Below are positions 1 to 5,169 of a DNA stretch of 5,169 nucleotides, piece after piece. How positions within the stretch are numbered: the stretch's first letter is position 1; every line of letters begins with the position of its first letter. A program made the translations under genes and the position numbers. Under the pieces are notes generated by a model. That model searched no databases and was not told the origin of the DNA. It saw only the letters and a program-made list of their open reading frames with translations. Origin of the DNA: Kofleriaceae bacterium (GTDB taxonomy: Bacteria > Myxococcota_A > Polyangia > Haliangiales > Haliangiaceae); assembly GCA_016763395.1 (NCBI GenBank), contig JAESTW010000445.1, forward strand, positions 1 through 5,169. The letters run 5' to 3'.

Positions 1-548
1 GCTTCGTCACAGTCATCTTCGGCGCCCTGGTTGTCCATGCCGATCGAGATGAGGGTAAGATGCGCTCTGTCCGCGATCGACACAGTTACGTTGTTGACTG
101 CTGAGCCGTTGTAGCTCTCGTCCGAACTTATTACCTGTTGCACAATCGTAGCGGTATGAGCGCCCTCCGGCAGGAAGTCGTGTGTCGCCGCTACGGTGAT
201 AGTCTGCGGCTGATCCCACTGAGCAACCGCAAACATTGCTGTCGTTGTGCTTAGAAGAAGATCCGCTCCACCATCGATAGTCACGTGTACGATGGAACAC
301 GGCTGTGAGCGCAGGCGCAGCTCGTAGGTTCGGTTGGGGCCTCCTTCGACTAGCTCCAGCGTTGATTCGGACACGTCAACACCAGCTTGGTCAGTGCTTT
401 GGCAAGGTGGGGCAGCATCGGGAAGCGACGCGTCAAGTCTTGCTTCCGGGCCATCAGAGACCCCAGAGGCGTTACTTGTATCGAAAGTGCAGCTCGCTAG
501 TCCGAGCAACGAAAGCAGTAAGACAACCCGAGTCGATACAATCCCCAC
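1..548 (-). CDS. Lipoprotein with Calx-beta-like extracellular domain, N-terminal 182 residues (runs off left edge)
   Basis: The minus strand is open from a GTG at 548-546 to the window edge (182 codons, no stop). The N-terminus has a short basic stretch, then VVLLLSLLGLASC, a lipobox with LASC and lipidated Cys at residue 20. A low-complexity Asp/Ala/Pro linker follows (about residues 21-56, including LDASLPDAAPP), as in many surface lipoproteins. Residues about 57-160 look like one beta-sandwich of the Calx-beta/cadherin-like kind: LELVEGGPNRTYELRL, then QWDQPQTITVAATHDFLPEG, then a YNGSAVNNVTVSIADR ending. A new segment containing EDDCDE begins before the edge. GTG is chosen because TGA and TAG lie in frame just upstream and no ATG precedes the signal peptide. 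The ribosome site is weak (GTAGG, three bases before GTG). The role is probably cell-surface adhesion or scaffolding; the substrate is unknown. The lipoprotein call is strong; the domain family is an inference from pattern. Confidence 0.8.
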   Translation of the reverse strand, partial: MGIVSTRVVLLLSLLGLASCTFDTSNASGVSDGPEARLDASLPDAAPPCQSTDQAGVDVSESTLELVEGGPNRTYELRLRSQPCSIVHVTIDGGADLLLSTTTAMFAVAQWDQPQTITVAATHDFLPEGAHTATIVQQVISSDESYNGSAVNNVTVSIADRAHLTLISIGMDNQGAEDDCDE

Positions 549-590
549 AGGCCTACTCTATCACAACTCAGGAGCCCCATTTGAAGCTCG

Positions 591-652
591 TCCCCAGTGA
601 ATACGCCCTACAGTAAAGAGTAATTTTCACTGAGGGGTGTTCTGTTCCCCAG
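591..652 (-). promoter_or_regulatory. Competing stem-loops between the TIG and lipoprotein genes
   Basis: On the plus strand the word TCCCCAG occurs at 591-597 and again at 646-652, and CTGAGGGG at 630-637 between them can pair with either. The longer option joins CCCCAGTGAA (592-601) to TTCACTG plus GGGG (626-632 and 634-637), about 11 pairs with one bulged base (633) and a 24-base loop. The shorter option pairs 630-637 with 647-652. In the minus-strand transcript these lie just after the TIG stop codon and before the lipoprotein start. No T-run follows, so it is not a classic rho-independent terminator. It may affect read-through or RNA stability, or may be chance. Confidence 0.3.
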
Positions 653-662
653 CAGTCTATCG

Positions 663-3041
663 CTATCGTCGTCGGGGTCGTCGGGGTCGTCGGGGAAGAG
701 GTCTCTTGCGGCCTCTGTGATCGCGAATATCGATGGGACGCCTCGGCGCTGCAATCTCCAGCTCTACCAGGGAATTCGCCCGATGGCCGTTATCGTCAAT
801 CGTAAGCACGCTACGGCCCGTACAATCGTTTGGCACCTGCACCCAGATTCGTCGTCCTCGACGGTCTCGTTTGACAACCGGCATTTCAATTTGGCCGTAG
901 AAAATTCCCACATCGAAGAGGCCGCTGCCGTTGAGCATGATGGTTTGGCCGATGCGAGCGATACGTGGGCGAATGTCGTATACCTGCGCCCAGCCGTCGA
1001 TTTGAAGGGTTTTGCGAGCAGTGGCGCGCAGTCCTCGAGACTGTACCGATACTGTGTATCTTGAGGGCGCGAGACTGTTTGGAATCGCCACTCGAAGCGA
1101 GCCGTCTGGGTTGAGGCCGAGATTCCGTGCTGCGACTTGTCCGATTTTGACCACGGTGTTTATCGTCAACGATTGTCCAAGGATGTTCAGTTCTGCACCG
1201 GGTTTGCTGCGCGAAGGCCAGAAACTGCGAATCGTCGGGATTGCAACGTAGCCGAATAGTGCACGGGATTGTATCCGTCCGCCTTCGCCATCGATAGTGA
1301 TGTATTCGCTCTTGGTGACATTGCCGGGAACGCGAAATTGCAGGCTCGTCGGGGTTCGCCGTTGAACTCGGACTGACTGACTGCCATAGAAGACTTGGGC
1401 TTTGGCGTCAAACCCTTTTCCAAGAACAGTGACCAGCGTACCTGCCCCCCCTTCCTGAGGCGAGAAGCTGCTGAGCAGGGGAGGAGCAATGACGGAGAAA
1501 CTCCAGCGAGTCGGCCTAGTTTGTCCGAAGGCAACCCAGCTGATGCGACCACTTGTAGCGCCTCGCGGGACTCGGACAACAATCTGATCACGAGAGCGTG
1601 AAACTACTGGCATCGCCTTGCCACCGAGAAGCACTGTCTCGGCATTTGCCAGCGCTTTTCCGCTTAGCGTAATCTGAGTGTTGTATCCGCCGCGAGCAGG
1701 AGAGATTCGGGAGATTCGTGGGAAGTTCCAAACTCGAAAGGGTTGGACAGAGCTGGATTCGCCGCCTCGAGATACCACCCGAAAGAGTCCACTTTTAGAT
1801 TTCGGTGGAACCGTGAATTGCATCTGGTTGCCCTTGATCCAATTGGCTCGAATAGGAGTTCTTCCAAGGAAAAAGAGTGAGTTTTGAAAGCCTTCTCCGC
1901 GGACGATCACGCGAGTTCCGGGGGCGCCTTCGTAGGGAGTGAGGTCGGTAATACGGGGTGGATAGACAACTTCAAAGGTCCCCGGCGCTGTTAGGACTTG
2001 CCCGCCTCGAACAATCGAGATAGCTCCTGTTTGGGCGTTGTGTGGCACCACGATGGTGATTTGATTGCCTTGCAGTTGCAAGATTTTACAGGCTTGTCCG
2101 CCAATGGTGATTTGGTCTCCGGCCATGAAGTTTTTACCACGCAATTGAACGCGAGTACCGACTGCGCCCCAGCCAGGTGAGTAGGCGCTGACGAAGGCTG
2201 GGTACTCTAGAACAAAGAGAATTTTACTTCGTTGGCCACCGCGTGGACTTCGGACGTGAATTGCTTGATCGCGCTTTGCCCGGGCGGGAATTTCCACGTC
2301 GAGCCAACCAGCGCCTCGACGCAGAATTTTCATTGGGTAGCGGCCGTAGTAGGCCTGAACGTCGTTGCCGTAGTTGCCTCCTGTTATTCGGACAGTCGAG
2401 CTCGGCGGACCATGTCTGGGCGAGAAGTCAGATACGTAGGGCGCTGGTGCTACGATCGTGAATGCGTTTCGACTTCGAATTGCGGTGTCGCGCTCATCAT
2501 AGAGTGTAAAGAAACCGGAACTCGCGCCGGGTGGAATGGTGACAACAAGGCTTCCGCCTCGAGGGTCAACTCGGTTTATCTTGATAGGAGTTGTTCCGAG
2601 TGTGATTCGCCGGACACCATTGAGGTCACGGCCACGCAACTGAACTCGAGTACCGGGCGTGCCCGAGTTTGGCGCAAAACTGAGGACTTGTGGGGACACC
2701 GCCGCCTGGAAGTTCCCAACCAAGTAGTCATCGGCGGAACCTGGTTTTCGCAACACGATTTGCCCATTTCCGACGGAGGCGGGGATACGAAAGGAGATCG
2801 CAGAGGCGCCCATACTAGTCGGACGAACCAGCCTGCCGCCGACGAGGATCTGAGTCTTTCTCGTAAAGCCTTTGCCATTGAGTGTGACCACGGTGCCAGC
2901 AGGTCCGCTTTGTGGGCTCCACGAGTTAACCTGCATGGAAATGATAACTCGTTCATTTCGACGACGGCCTTGCGCGTCCGCTGACTGAATGCCAGCGATG
3001 CCAAAGAGGATAGTGGTTGCGAGAAGTAGACTGCGCTTCAT
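663..3041 (-). CDS. Secreted multi-repeat IPT/TIG domain protein with basic C-terminal tail
   Basis: A complete 792-residue protein. Residues 1-23 form a Sec signal peptide (MKR, a hydrophobic core, then a SADA-Q cleavage site), so the mature protein should reach the periplasm or outside. The rest is about nine repeats of roughly 80 residues, at about 37-116, 118-197, 202-279, 282-359, 362-439, 442-519, 522-601, 602-683 and 686-765. Each has the IPT/TIG pattern: a strand ending FSP or similar, xGxxGTxVxLxGxxF, a short (V/I)xxGG-like strand, then a VxVPxxxxSGxxxV strand. TIG domains are immunoglobulin-like folds used for binding or as spacers; no catalytic motif is visible. The tail (about 766-792) is rich in Arg/Pro and ends in a triple PRR repeat. 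The protein is strikingly basic, about 88 Arg and 23 Lys against about 42 Asp plus Glu by hand count. The ATG is supported by AGGAG six bases upstream and by the signal peptide. A second in-frame TAG follows the stop after one codon. Ligand and partner are unknown. Confidence 0.9.
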   Translation of the reverse strand: MKRSLLLATTILFGIAGIQSADAQGRRRNERVIISMQVNSWSPQSGPAGTVVTLNGKGFTRKTQILVGGRLVRPTSMGASAISFRIPASVGNGQIVLRKPGSADDYLVGNFQAAVSPQVLSFAPNSGTPGTRVQLRGRDLNGVRRITLGTTPIKINRVDPRGGSLVVTIPPGASSGFFTLYDERDTAIRSRNAFTIVAPAPYVSDFSPRHGPPSSTVRITGGNYGNDVQAYYGRYPMKILRRGAGWLDVEIPARAKRDQAIHVRSPRGGQRSKILFVLEYPAFVSAYSPGWGAVGTRVQLRGKNFMAGDQITIGGQACKILQLQGNQITIVVPHNAQTGAISIVRGGQVLTAPGTFEVVYPPRITDLTPYEGAPGTRVIVRGEGFQNSLFFLGRTPIRANWIKGNQMQFTVPPKSKSGLFRVVSRGGESSSVQPFRVWNFPRISRISPARGGYNTQITLSGKALANAETVLLGGKAMPVVSRSRDQIVVRVPRGATSGRISWVAFGQTRPTRWSFSVIAPPLLSSFSPQEGGAGTLVTVLGKGFDAKAQVFYGSQSVRVQRRTPTSLQFRVPGNVTKSEYITIDGEGGRIQSRALFGYVAIPTIRSFWPSRSKPGAELNILGQSLTINTVVKIGQVAARNLGLNPDGSLRVAIPNSLAPSRYTVSVQSRGLRATARKTLQIDGWAQVYDIRPRIARIGQTIMLNGSGLFDVGIFYGQIEMPVVKRDRRGRRIWVQVPNDCTGRSVLTIDDNGHRANSLVELEIAAPRRPIDIRDHRGRKRPLPRRPRRPRRR
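668..695 (-). repeat. Three tandem 9-bp units encoding the PRR tail
   Basis: GTCGTCGGG (plus strand) is repeated exactly three times at 668-676, 677-685 and 686-694, with one further matching base. On the coding strand this is in frame and gives Pro-Arg-Arg three times at the very C-terminus of the TIG protein. Exact short units of three codons are prone to slipped-strand copy-number change without a frameshift. Confidence 0.85.
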
Positions 3042-3047
3042 AAGTGT

Positions 3048-3052
3048 CTCCT
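3048..3052 (-). promoter_or_regulatory. Ribosome binding site of the TIG protein gene
   Basis: The minus strand reads GCAGGAG-acactt-ATG. AGGAG is a good Shine-Dalgarno match with a six-base spacer and fixes the start at 3041. It is the clearest ribosome site of the three protein genes here. Confidence 0.8.
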
Positions 3053-3079
3053 GCGATATGGGATCTAGAATCAGACAGT

Positions 3080-3102
3080 GGTTAAGCTTGAAAGATTCAA
3101 CC
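3080..3102. promoter_or_regulatory. Small dyad upstream of the TIG gene (possible operator)
   Basis: The 146-base gap between the phosphoesterase stop and the TIG start contains TTGAA-AGA-TTCAA (3088-3100), flanked by GGTT at 3080-3083 and an overlapping AACC at 3099-3102. It lies about 40-60 bases before the TIG start codon, where an operator or promoter element would be expected. I found no convincing -35/-10 pair in this gap. A weak GCGCA/TGCGC hairpin (3164-3178) follows the phosphoesterase stop but has no T-run. An operator role is only a suggestion. Confidence 0.2.
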
Positions 3103-3187
3103 TTGCAATGAAGAAATTACCATAGATTGCGTCGGCAGTTATGCGGAGCCCCGTGTAGTAGAGGCGCATTTCGTGCGCTGTGGGCGA

Positions 3188-4546
3188 CTAGTCGCGGATG
3201 CCACCGACCCCGAGTTTCTGCGCTGCCGCTGCAATGGCGTAGGCGTCGTCACGGCGAAGGTGGCGCAAGTCCATCCCATTGGGGAAGAAACCCGCATCCG
3301 CCAGCGCTGCCAACTCAGGCTGACTTGGCGCCTTGTTTTCGCACGCTGCGATAAGCGCCTTCTCGCTGACGAAGACCTCGGGCATGGTGACTGGCGCGGC
3401 CGGTTCTCTCGCGTCCAGGCGATCTAGATCGATAAAGTCACTCAAATCTGGCGCCCACGCAATTCGATCGGTTAATGGGGATAATTCGTAGAGTCCACTG
3501 ATGTGGCTGAGTACGCTGCAGTGATCTCGGACAATGGAGCTGACGTAGTTTTGCTTGACGTAGGGACCGGCAACAAATGCCGGGACTCGGACGCCAAGTT
3601 GATCGAATCCTTGAGCGGCTCGCTCATCACTGGCCTTGGGTGGTGGTACGTGGTCGAAGAACCCGCCGTGTTCGTCATAGGTAATGACCAGCATGCAGTT
3701 CTCCCACTGCGGACTTTGAGCCAGTGCAGCGTAGACCGAAGCCATGAACTGCTGTCCGAGCTGCTGGTGATGCGGCGGATGATCGTCGTTTAGATCGAAG
3801 TTGGGCTCGAGCCAAGTCACTGAGGGCAGGGTGCCTTCTTCTGCGTCTTTCCAAAAATCGTTATTGACCCGGTGAATTCGGCCAGTAGTGTCCAGGTCTT
3901 TGAAGAGCGGAACAAAGGGAAGATCTTGATAATAATAACCCCAGTCGATACCTGCCTGGTTCAGTTGATGGTGAATCGAGGGCCAGTCAATGCCGCCATT
4001 GGTTGGTAAGATGTTTTCTGTGAGTCCGCCGCTTTGTCCGGAATGCAAATACATGCGATTTGGCCATGTCGGACCGAGCAGGGACGAGAACCACCGGTCG
4101 CTGGTAGCGTAAGCGTCCGCCAGAGCCCAACTGAAGGGCAGATCTTCGCGCTGAAAGTAGCCCATGACATGCGGCGGCACCCCGCTACCACGTGTCCGCT
4201 GATACTCGCTCAGAAATCCATCCATTTGCCCTTGGTTATATTGCGTGCGGCACTGCGCCCAACTGTGAGGCGGATCTGGAAATGCCGCGACCGATTCGCG
4301 GAAGACCGGCACCGAGTCGCCGTTTTGCGCCGGGTTGGACATGGTTGCCAGAAGCCCATCACCACCTAGCCCCTCTAAGGTGCGCGCTCCGAGGTAGTGA
4401 TCGTAGCTGCGATTTTCCATGCACAGGATGACCAAGTTGGTGATCCCGGGACGGTCTGCAGAATCGGAAGAGCAGCCCATAAGCTTCGACAGGCCAGCCG
4501 CACCTGCGAGCGTACCCATGGCTTTTAGTGCATCACGTCGTTTCAT
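3188..4546 (-). CDS. Phospholipase C / acid phosphatase (AcpA-type) phosphoesterase, predicted Tat lipoprotein
   Basis: A complete 452-residue member of the bacterial phosphoesterase family that includes phospholipase C and Francisella AcpA; these metal-dependent enzymes hydrolyse phosphate esters such as phospholipid head groups. The N-terminus KRRDALK followed by a mild hydrophobic stretch and LMGC (Cys25) suggests twin-arginine export and lipidation. Family motifs are in order: MENRSYDHYLG (43-53, metal ligands Glu44 and Asn45 by homology), DPPHSWAQ with MDGF (91-111), SSLLGPTWPNRMYLHSG (154-170, likely nucleophile Thr160), DDHPP (254-258), and TYDEHGGFFDHVPPP (289-303, metal-binding Asp291 and Glu292, plus His299). 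All key positions look intact. The length fits the core catalytic domain; the C-terminal domains of Pseudomonas PlcH/PlcN-type enzymes are absent. The ATG is fixed by an in-frame TAG four codons upstream, but there is no good Shine-Dalgarno sequence. Substrate (phosphatidylcholine or other esters) cannot be read from sequence. Confidence 0.93.
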   Translation of the reverse strand: MKRRDALKAMGTLAGAAGLSKLMGCSSDSADRPGITNLVILCMENRSYDHYLGARTLEGLGGDGLLATMSNPAQNGDSVPVFRESVAAFPDPPHSWAQCRTQYNQGQMDGFLSEYQRTRGSGVPPHVMGYFQREDLPFSWALADAYATSDRWFSSLLGPTWPNRMYLHSGQSGGLTENILPTNGGIDWPSIHHQLNQAGIDWGYYYQDLPFVPLFKDLDTTGRIHRVNNDFWKDAEEGTLPSVTWLEPNFDLNDDHPPHHQQLGQQFMASVYAALAQSPQWENCMLVITYDEHGGFFDHVPPPKASDERAAQGFDQLGVRVPAFVAGPYVKQNYVSSIVRDHCSVLSHISGLYELSPLTDRIAWAPDLSDFIDLDRLDAREPAAPVTMPEVFVSEKALIAACENKAPSQPELAALADAGFFPNGMDLRHLRRDDAYAIAAAAQKLGVGGIRD

Positions 4547-4599
4547 GCCAAGAGTCTATCGCAAAGTTGTCATTCCTAGCCATTTGCCGCGAAAAGCAC

Positions 4600-4629
4600 T
4601 TGCAAGCATGCCGCCAGATGCGGTAGATA
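4600..4629 (+). promoter_or_regulatory. Putative sigma70-type promoter of tRNA-Cys
   Basis: TTGCAA at 4600-4605 (4 of 6 to the -35 consensus) is followed after 18 bases by TAGATA at 4624-4629, a weak -10. A start near 4636-4638 would give a leader of about 20 bases before the mature tRNA at 4657. Position and spacing are right, but both boxes are imperfect. Confidence 0.4.
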
Positions 4630-4639
4630 TGCGGAATCG

Positions 4640-4653
4640 CGAGAGAGATCTCG
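4640..4653 (+). promoter_or_regulatory. Leader hairpin with GAGA tetraloop ahead of tRNA-Cys
   Basis: CGAGA (4640-4644) and TCTCG (4649-4653) pair perfectly around GAGA, a GNRA tetraloop. The hairpin ends three bases before the mature 5' end of the tRNA, so it would sit in the precursor leader that RNase P removes. The pairing is visible directly; a processing role is inferred. Confidence 0.45.
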
Positions 4654-4656
4654 TTA

Positions 4657-4728
4657 GGTGGCATGGCCAAGTGGTAAGGCAATGGTCTGCAAAACCATGT
4701 ATCCCCAGTTCAAATCTGGGTGTCACCT
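4657..4728 (+). tRNA. tRNA-Cys (anticodon GCA)
   Basis: Full cloverleaf. The acceptor stem GGTGGCA (4657-4663) pairs with TGTCACC (4721-4727), with one G-T pair. The D-stem is GCC/GGC (4666-4668 with 4678-4680) around an AAGTGGTAA-type loop. The anticodon stem ATGGT/ACCAT (4682-4686 with 4694-4698) encloses CTGCAAA, placing anticodon GCA at 4689-4691. The T-arm CCCAG/CTGGG (4704-4708 with 4716-4720) encloses TTCAAAT. Discriminator base 73 is T (4728), a known identity element of tRNA-Cys. CCA is not encoded and must be added by the nucleotidyltransferase. The gene is divergent from the phosphoesterase gene. Confidence 0.97.
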
Positions 4729-4738
4729 CTGCTGAATT

Positions 4739-4755
4739 TCCAGGCTCCGCCTGGA
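4739..4755 (+). other. Short perfect hairpin after tRNA-Cys
   Basis: TCCAGGC (4739-4745) and GCCTGGA (4749-4755) form a 7-bp perfect stem around TCC, ten bases after the discriminator base. No T-run follows. It may be a 3'-trailer structure affecting processing of the tRNA precursor. Confidence 0.45.
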
Positions 4756-4766
4756 CGTTACCGAAG

Positions 4767-4800
4767 AACGCTAATACCGAGATGGTGTTAGCGTTTTTTT
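4767..4800 (+). terminator. Rho-independent terminator of tRNA-Cys
   Basis: AACGCTAATACC (4767-4778) pairs with GGTGTTAGCGTT (4784-4795), giving 12 pairs including one G-T, around the loop GAGAT; the T-run occupies 4794-4800. It is plus-strand only, since no T-run follows on the other strand. It lies 38 bases after the tRNA and is the only clear terminator in the window. A partly overlapping outer pairing, CCGAAGAACGC (4761-4771) with GCGTTCTCGG (4801-4810, one bulge), brackets it. Confidence 0.88.
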
Positions 4801-4850
4801 GCGTTCTCGGTCAGAACAGCAGAAGTGGAACACTGCCTTTTGGCGACTGG

Positions 4851-4872
4851 CCACCAATTGACCACCAATTTT
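4851..4872. repeat. Two tandem 11-bp units (CCACCAATT)
   Basis: CCACCAATTGA (4851-4861) is followed directly by CCACCAATTTT (4862-4872), nine of eleven bases identical. CACCAAT recurs at 5158-5164 and, inverted, at 5141-5147. No function is evident. Confidence 0.6.
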
Positions 4873-5140
4873 TCGATGGATTGAGGACTAGTGATGGGAA
4901 TCAACTCGAACAGCAAAGCAATGCAGACAGGCTGAACTGTCCGACGCTCTTGCAGAAGTGACCAAGAACCGAGGCATGGCGCAGCGATATGCTGATAGGT
5001 GACACAGAGTTGGTCAGTGGTGCTTCTGGCCTGAAGGCTAGTAGGGCGTCCGTTTCAACGCCGGTATTAGTATCTGACGTGTCTCTAAAATCATAGTTTC
5101 TCGTGCTGGGCCATTGATATAGATCCATCTGCCGAAGTAA

Positions 5141-5164
5141 ATTGGTGATGCCGCATGCACCAAT
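5141..5164. repeat. Near-perfect inverted repeat at right edge
   Basis: ATTGGTGATG (5141-5150), loop CCG, then CAT and CACCAAT (5154-5156 and 5158-5164) form a ten-pair stem with one extra G at 5157. On the minus strand it is followed by TTTACTTC, only weakly T-rich, so it could be a poor terminator for a gene entering from the right, a protein-binding dyad, or a dispersed repeat copy. Confidence 0.55.
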
Positions 5165-5169
5165 GTAGA

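Larger units (their letters stand above)
4811..5169. other. Region with no supported gene, downstream of tRNA-Cys
   Basis: About 360 bases in which I recognise no gene. Two minus-strand frames are open across the right edge. One ends at 5038 (43 codons, containing PIYFGRWIYINGP) and one ends at 4901 (88 codons, with an internal ATG at 5128). They overlap each other, neither has a recognisable domain, and the near-palindrome at 5141-5164 lies inside both. Plus-strand frames are short. The region could be intergenic, a decayed gene, or the start of a tRNA-associated insertion whose diagnostic part lies beyond the window. Confidence 0.4.

Noticed and set aside
13..300. 95-residue minus-strand open frame
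   Set aside because: It overlaps the lipoprotein frame on the same strand, which has a signal peptide, lipobox and recognisable domain pattern. This frame is Arg/Ser-rich with no features.
305..616. Plus-strand open frames of about 100 residues
   Set aside because: They are antisense to the lipoprotein start region, lack domain signal, and two frames overlap each other.
2232..2984. 250-residue plus-strand open frame antisense to the TIG gene
   Set aside because: It is a shadow of the TIG coding frame, with Cys/Ser-rich composition, no domain, and no signal peptide or ribosome site.
3164..3178. Terminator of the phosphoesterase gene
   Set aside because: The stem is only 5 bp (GCGCA/TGCGC) and no T-run follows on the minus strand.
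3055..3187. Promoter for the TIG gene
   Set aside because: TTGCAA (3103-3108) and several AT-rich words occur, but no -35/-10 pair with acceptable spacing and match was found.
4419..4961. 180-residue plus-strand open frame
   Set aside because: It runs antisense through the phosphoesterase signal peptide and straight through the tRNA-Cys gene and its terminator. It is a typical spurious frame across a tRNA.
4901..5169. Minus-strand frames open across the right edge (ending at 4901 and at 5038)
   Set aside because: They overlap each other, show no domain, and contain a near-palindrome. The evidence is too weak to call either a gene without sequence to the right.
1..5169. CRISPR array, insertion sequence, toxin-antitoxin or retron-like system
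   Set aside because: There are no regularly spaced repeats, no transposase or integrase frame, no small paired toxin-antitoxin genes and no reverse transcriptase motif in any frame examined.

Overview
The window reads as ordinary bacterial chromosome of mid-range GC (by eye in the fifties). Its layout is three consecutive genes for exported proteins on the minus strand, followed at the right by a tRNA-Cys gene on the plus strand. An Asp/Ala/Pro-rich linker after a lipobox, a Calx-beta-like surface domain and a long array of IPT/TIG domains are typical of environmental deltaproteobacteria in the broad sense (Myxococcota and relatives). That placement is an inference from style; no marker gene fixes the taxon.

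Reading in the direction of transcription of the main block (right to left): 4546-3188 encodes a complete 452-residue phosphoesterase of the phospholipase C / acid phosphatase AcpA family, with a twin-arginine-like lipoprotein signal. After 146 bases, 3041-663 encodes a complete 792-residue secreted protein made of about nine IPT/TIG-like beta-sandwich repeats and a very basic PRR-repeat tail. After another 114 bases, a lipoprotein gene starts with GTG at 548 and runs off the left edge. It is easy to miss because it has no ATG start. All three products are predicted to leave the cytoplasm. I see no strong rho-independent terminator between them, so a cell-envelope or secretion locus with some co-transcription is possible but not shown.

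Divergent from the phosphoesterase gene, a complete tRNA-Cys(GCA) lies at 4657-4728. It has a plausible sigma70-type promoter, a short 5' leader with a GAGA-tetraloop hairpin and a clear rho-independent terminator at 4767-4800. The last ~360 bases hold no gene I can support, only a short tandem repeat, a near-perfect inverted repeat at the right edge and weak open frames.

I did not find a convincing new defence, mobile or RNA system. The points most worth a second look are the GTG-start lipoprotein, the very arginine-rich TIG array, the competing hairpins between the TIG and lipoprotein genes, and the unexplained structured DNA downstream of the tRNA.
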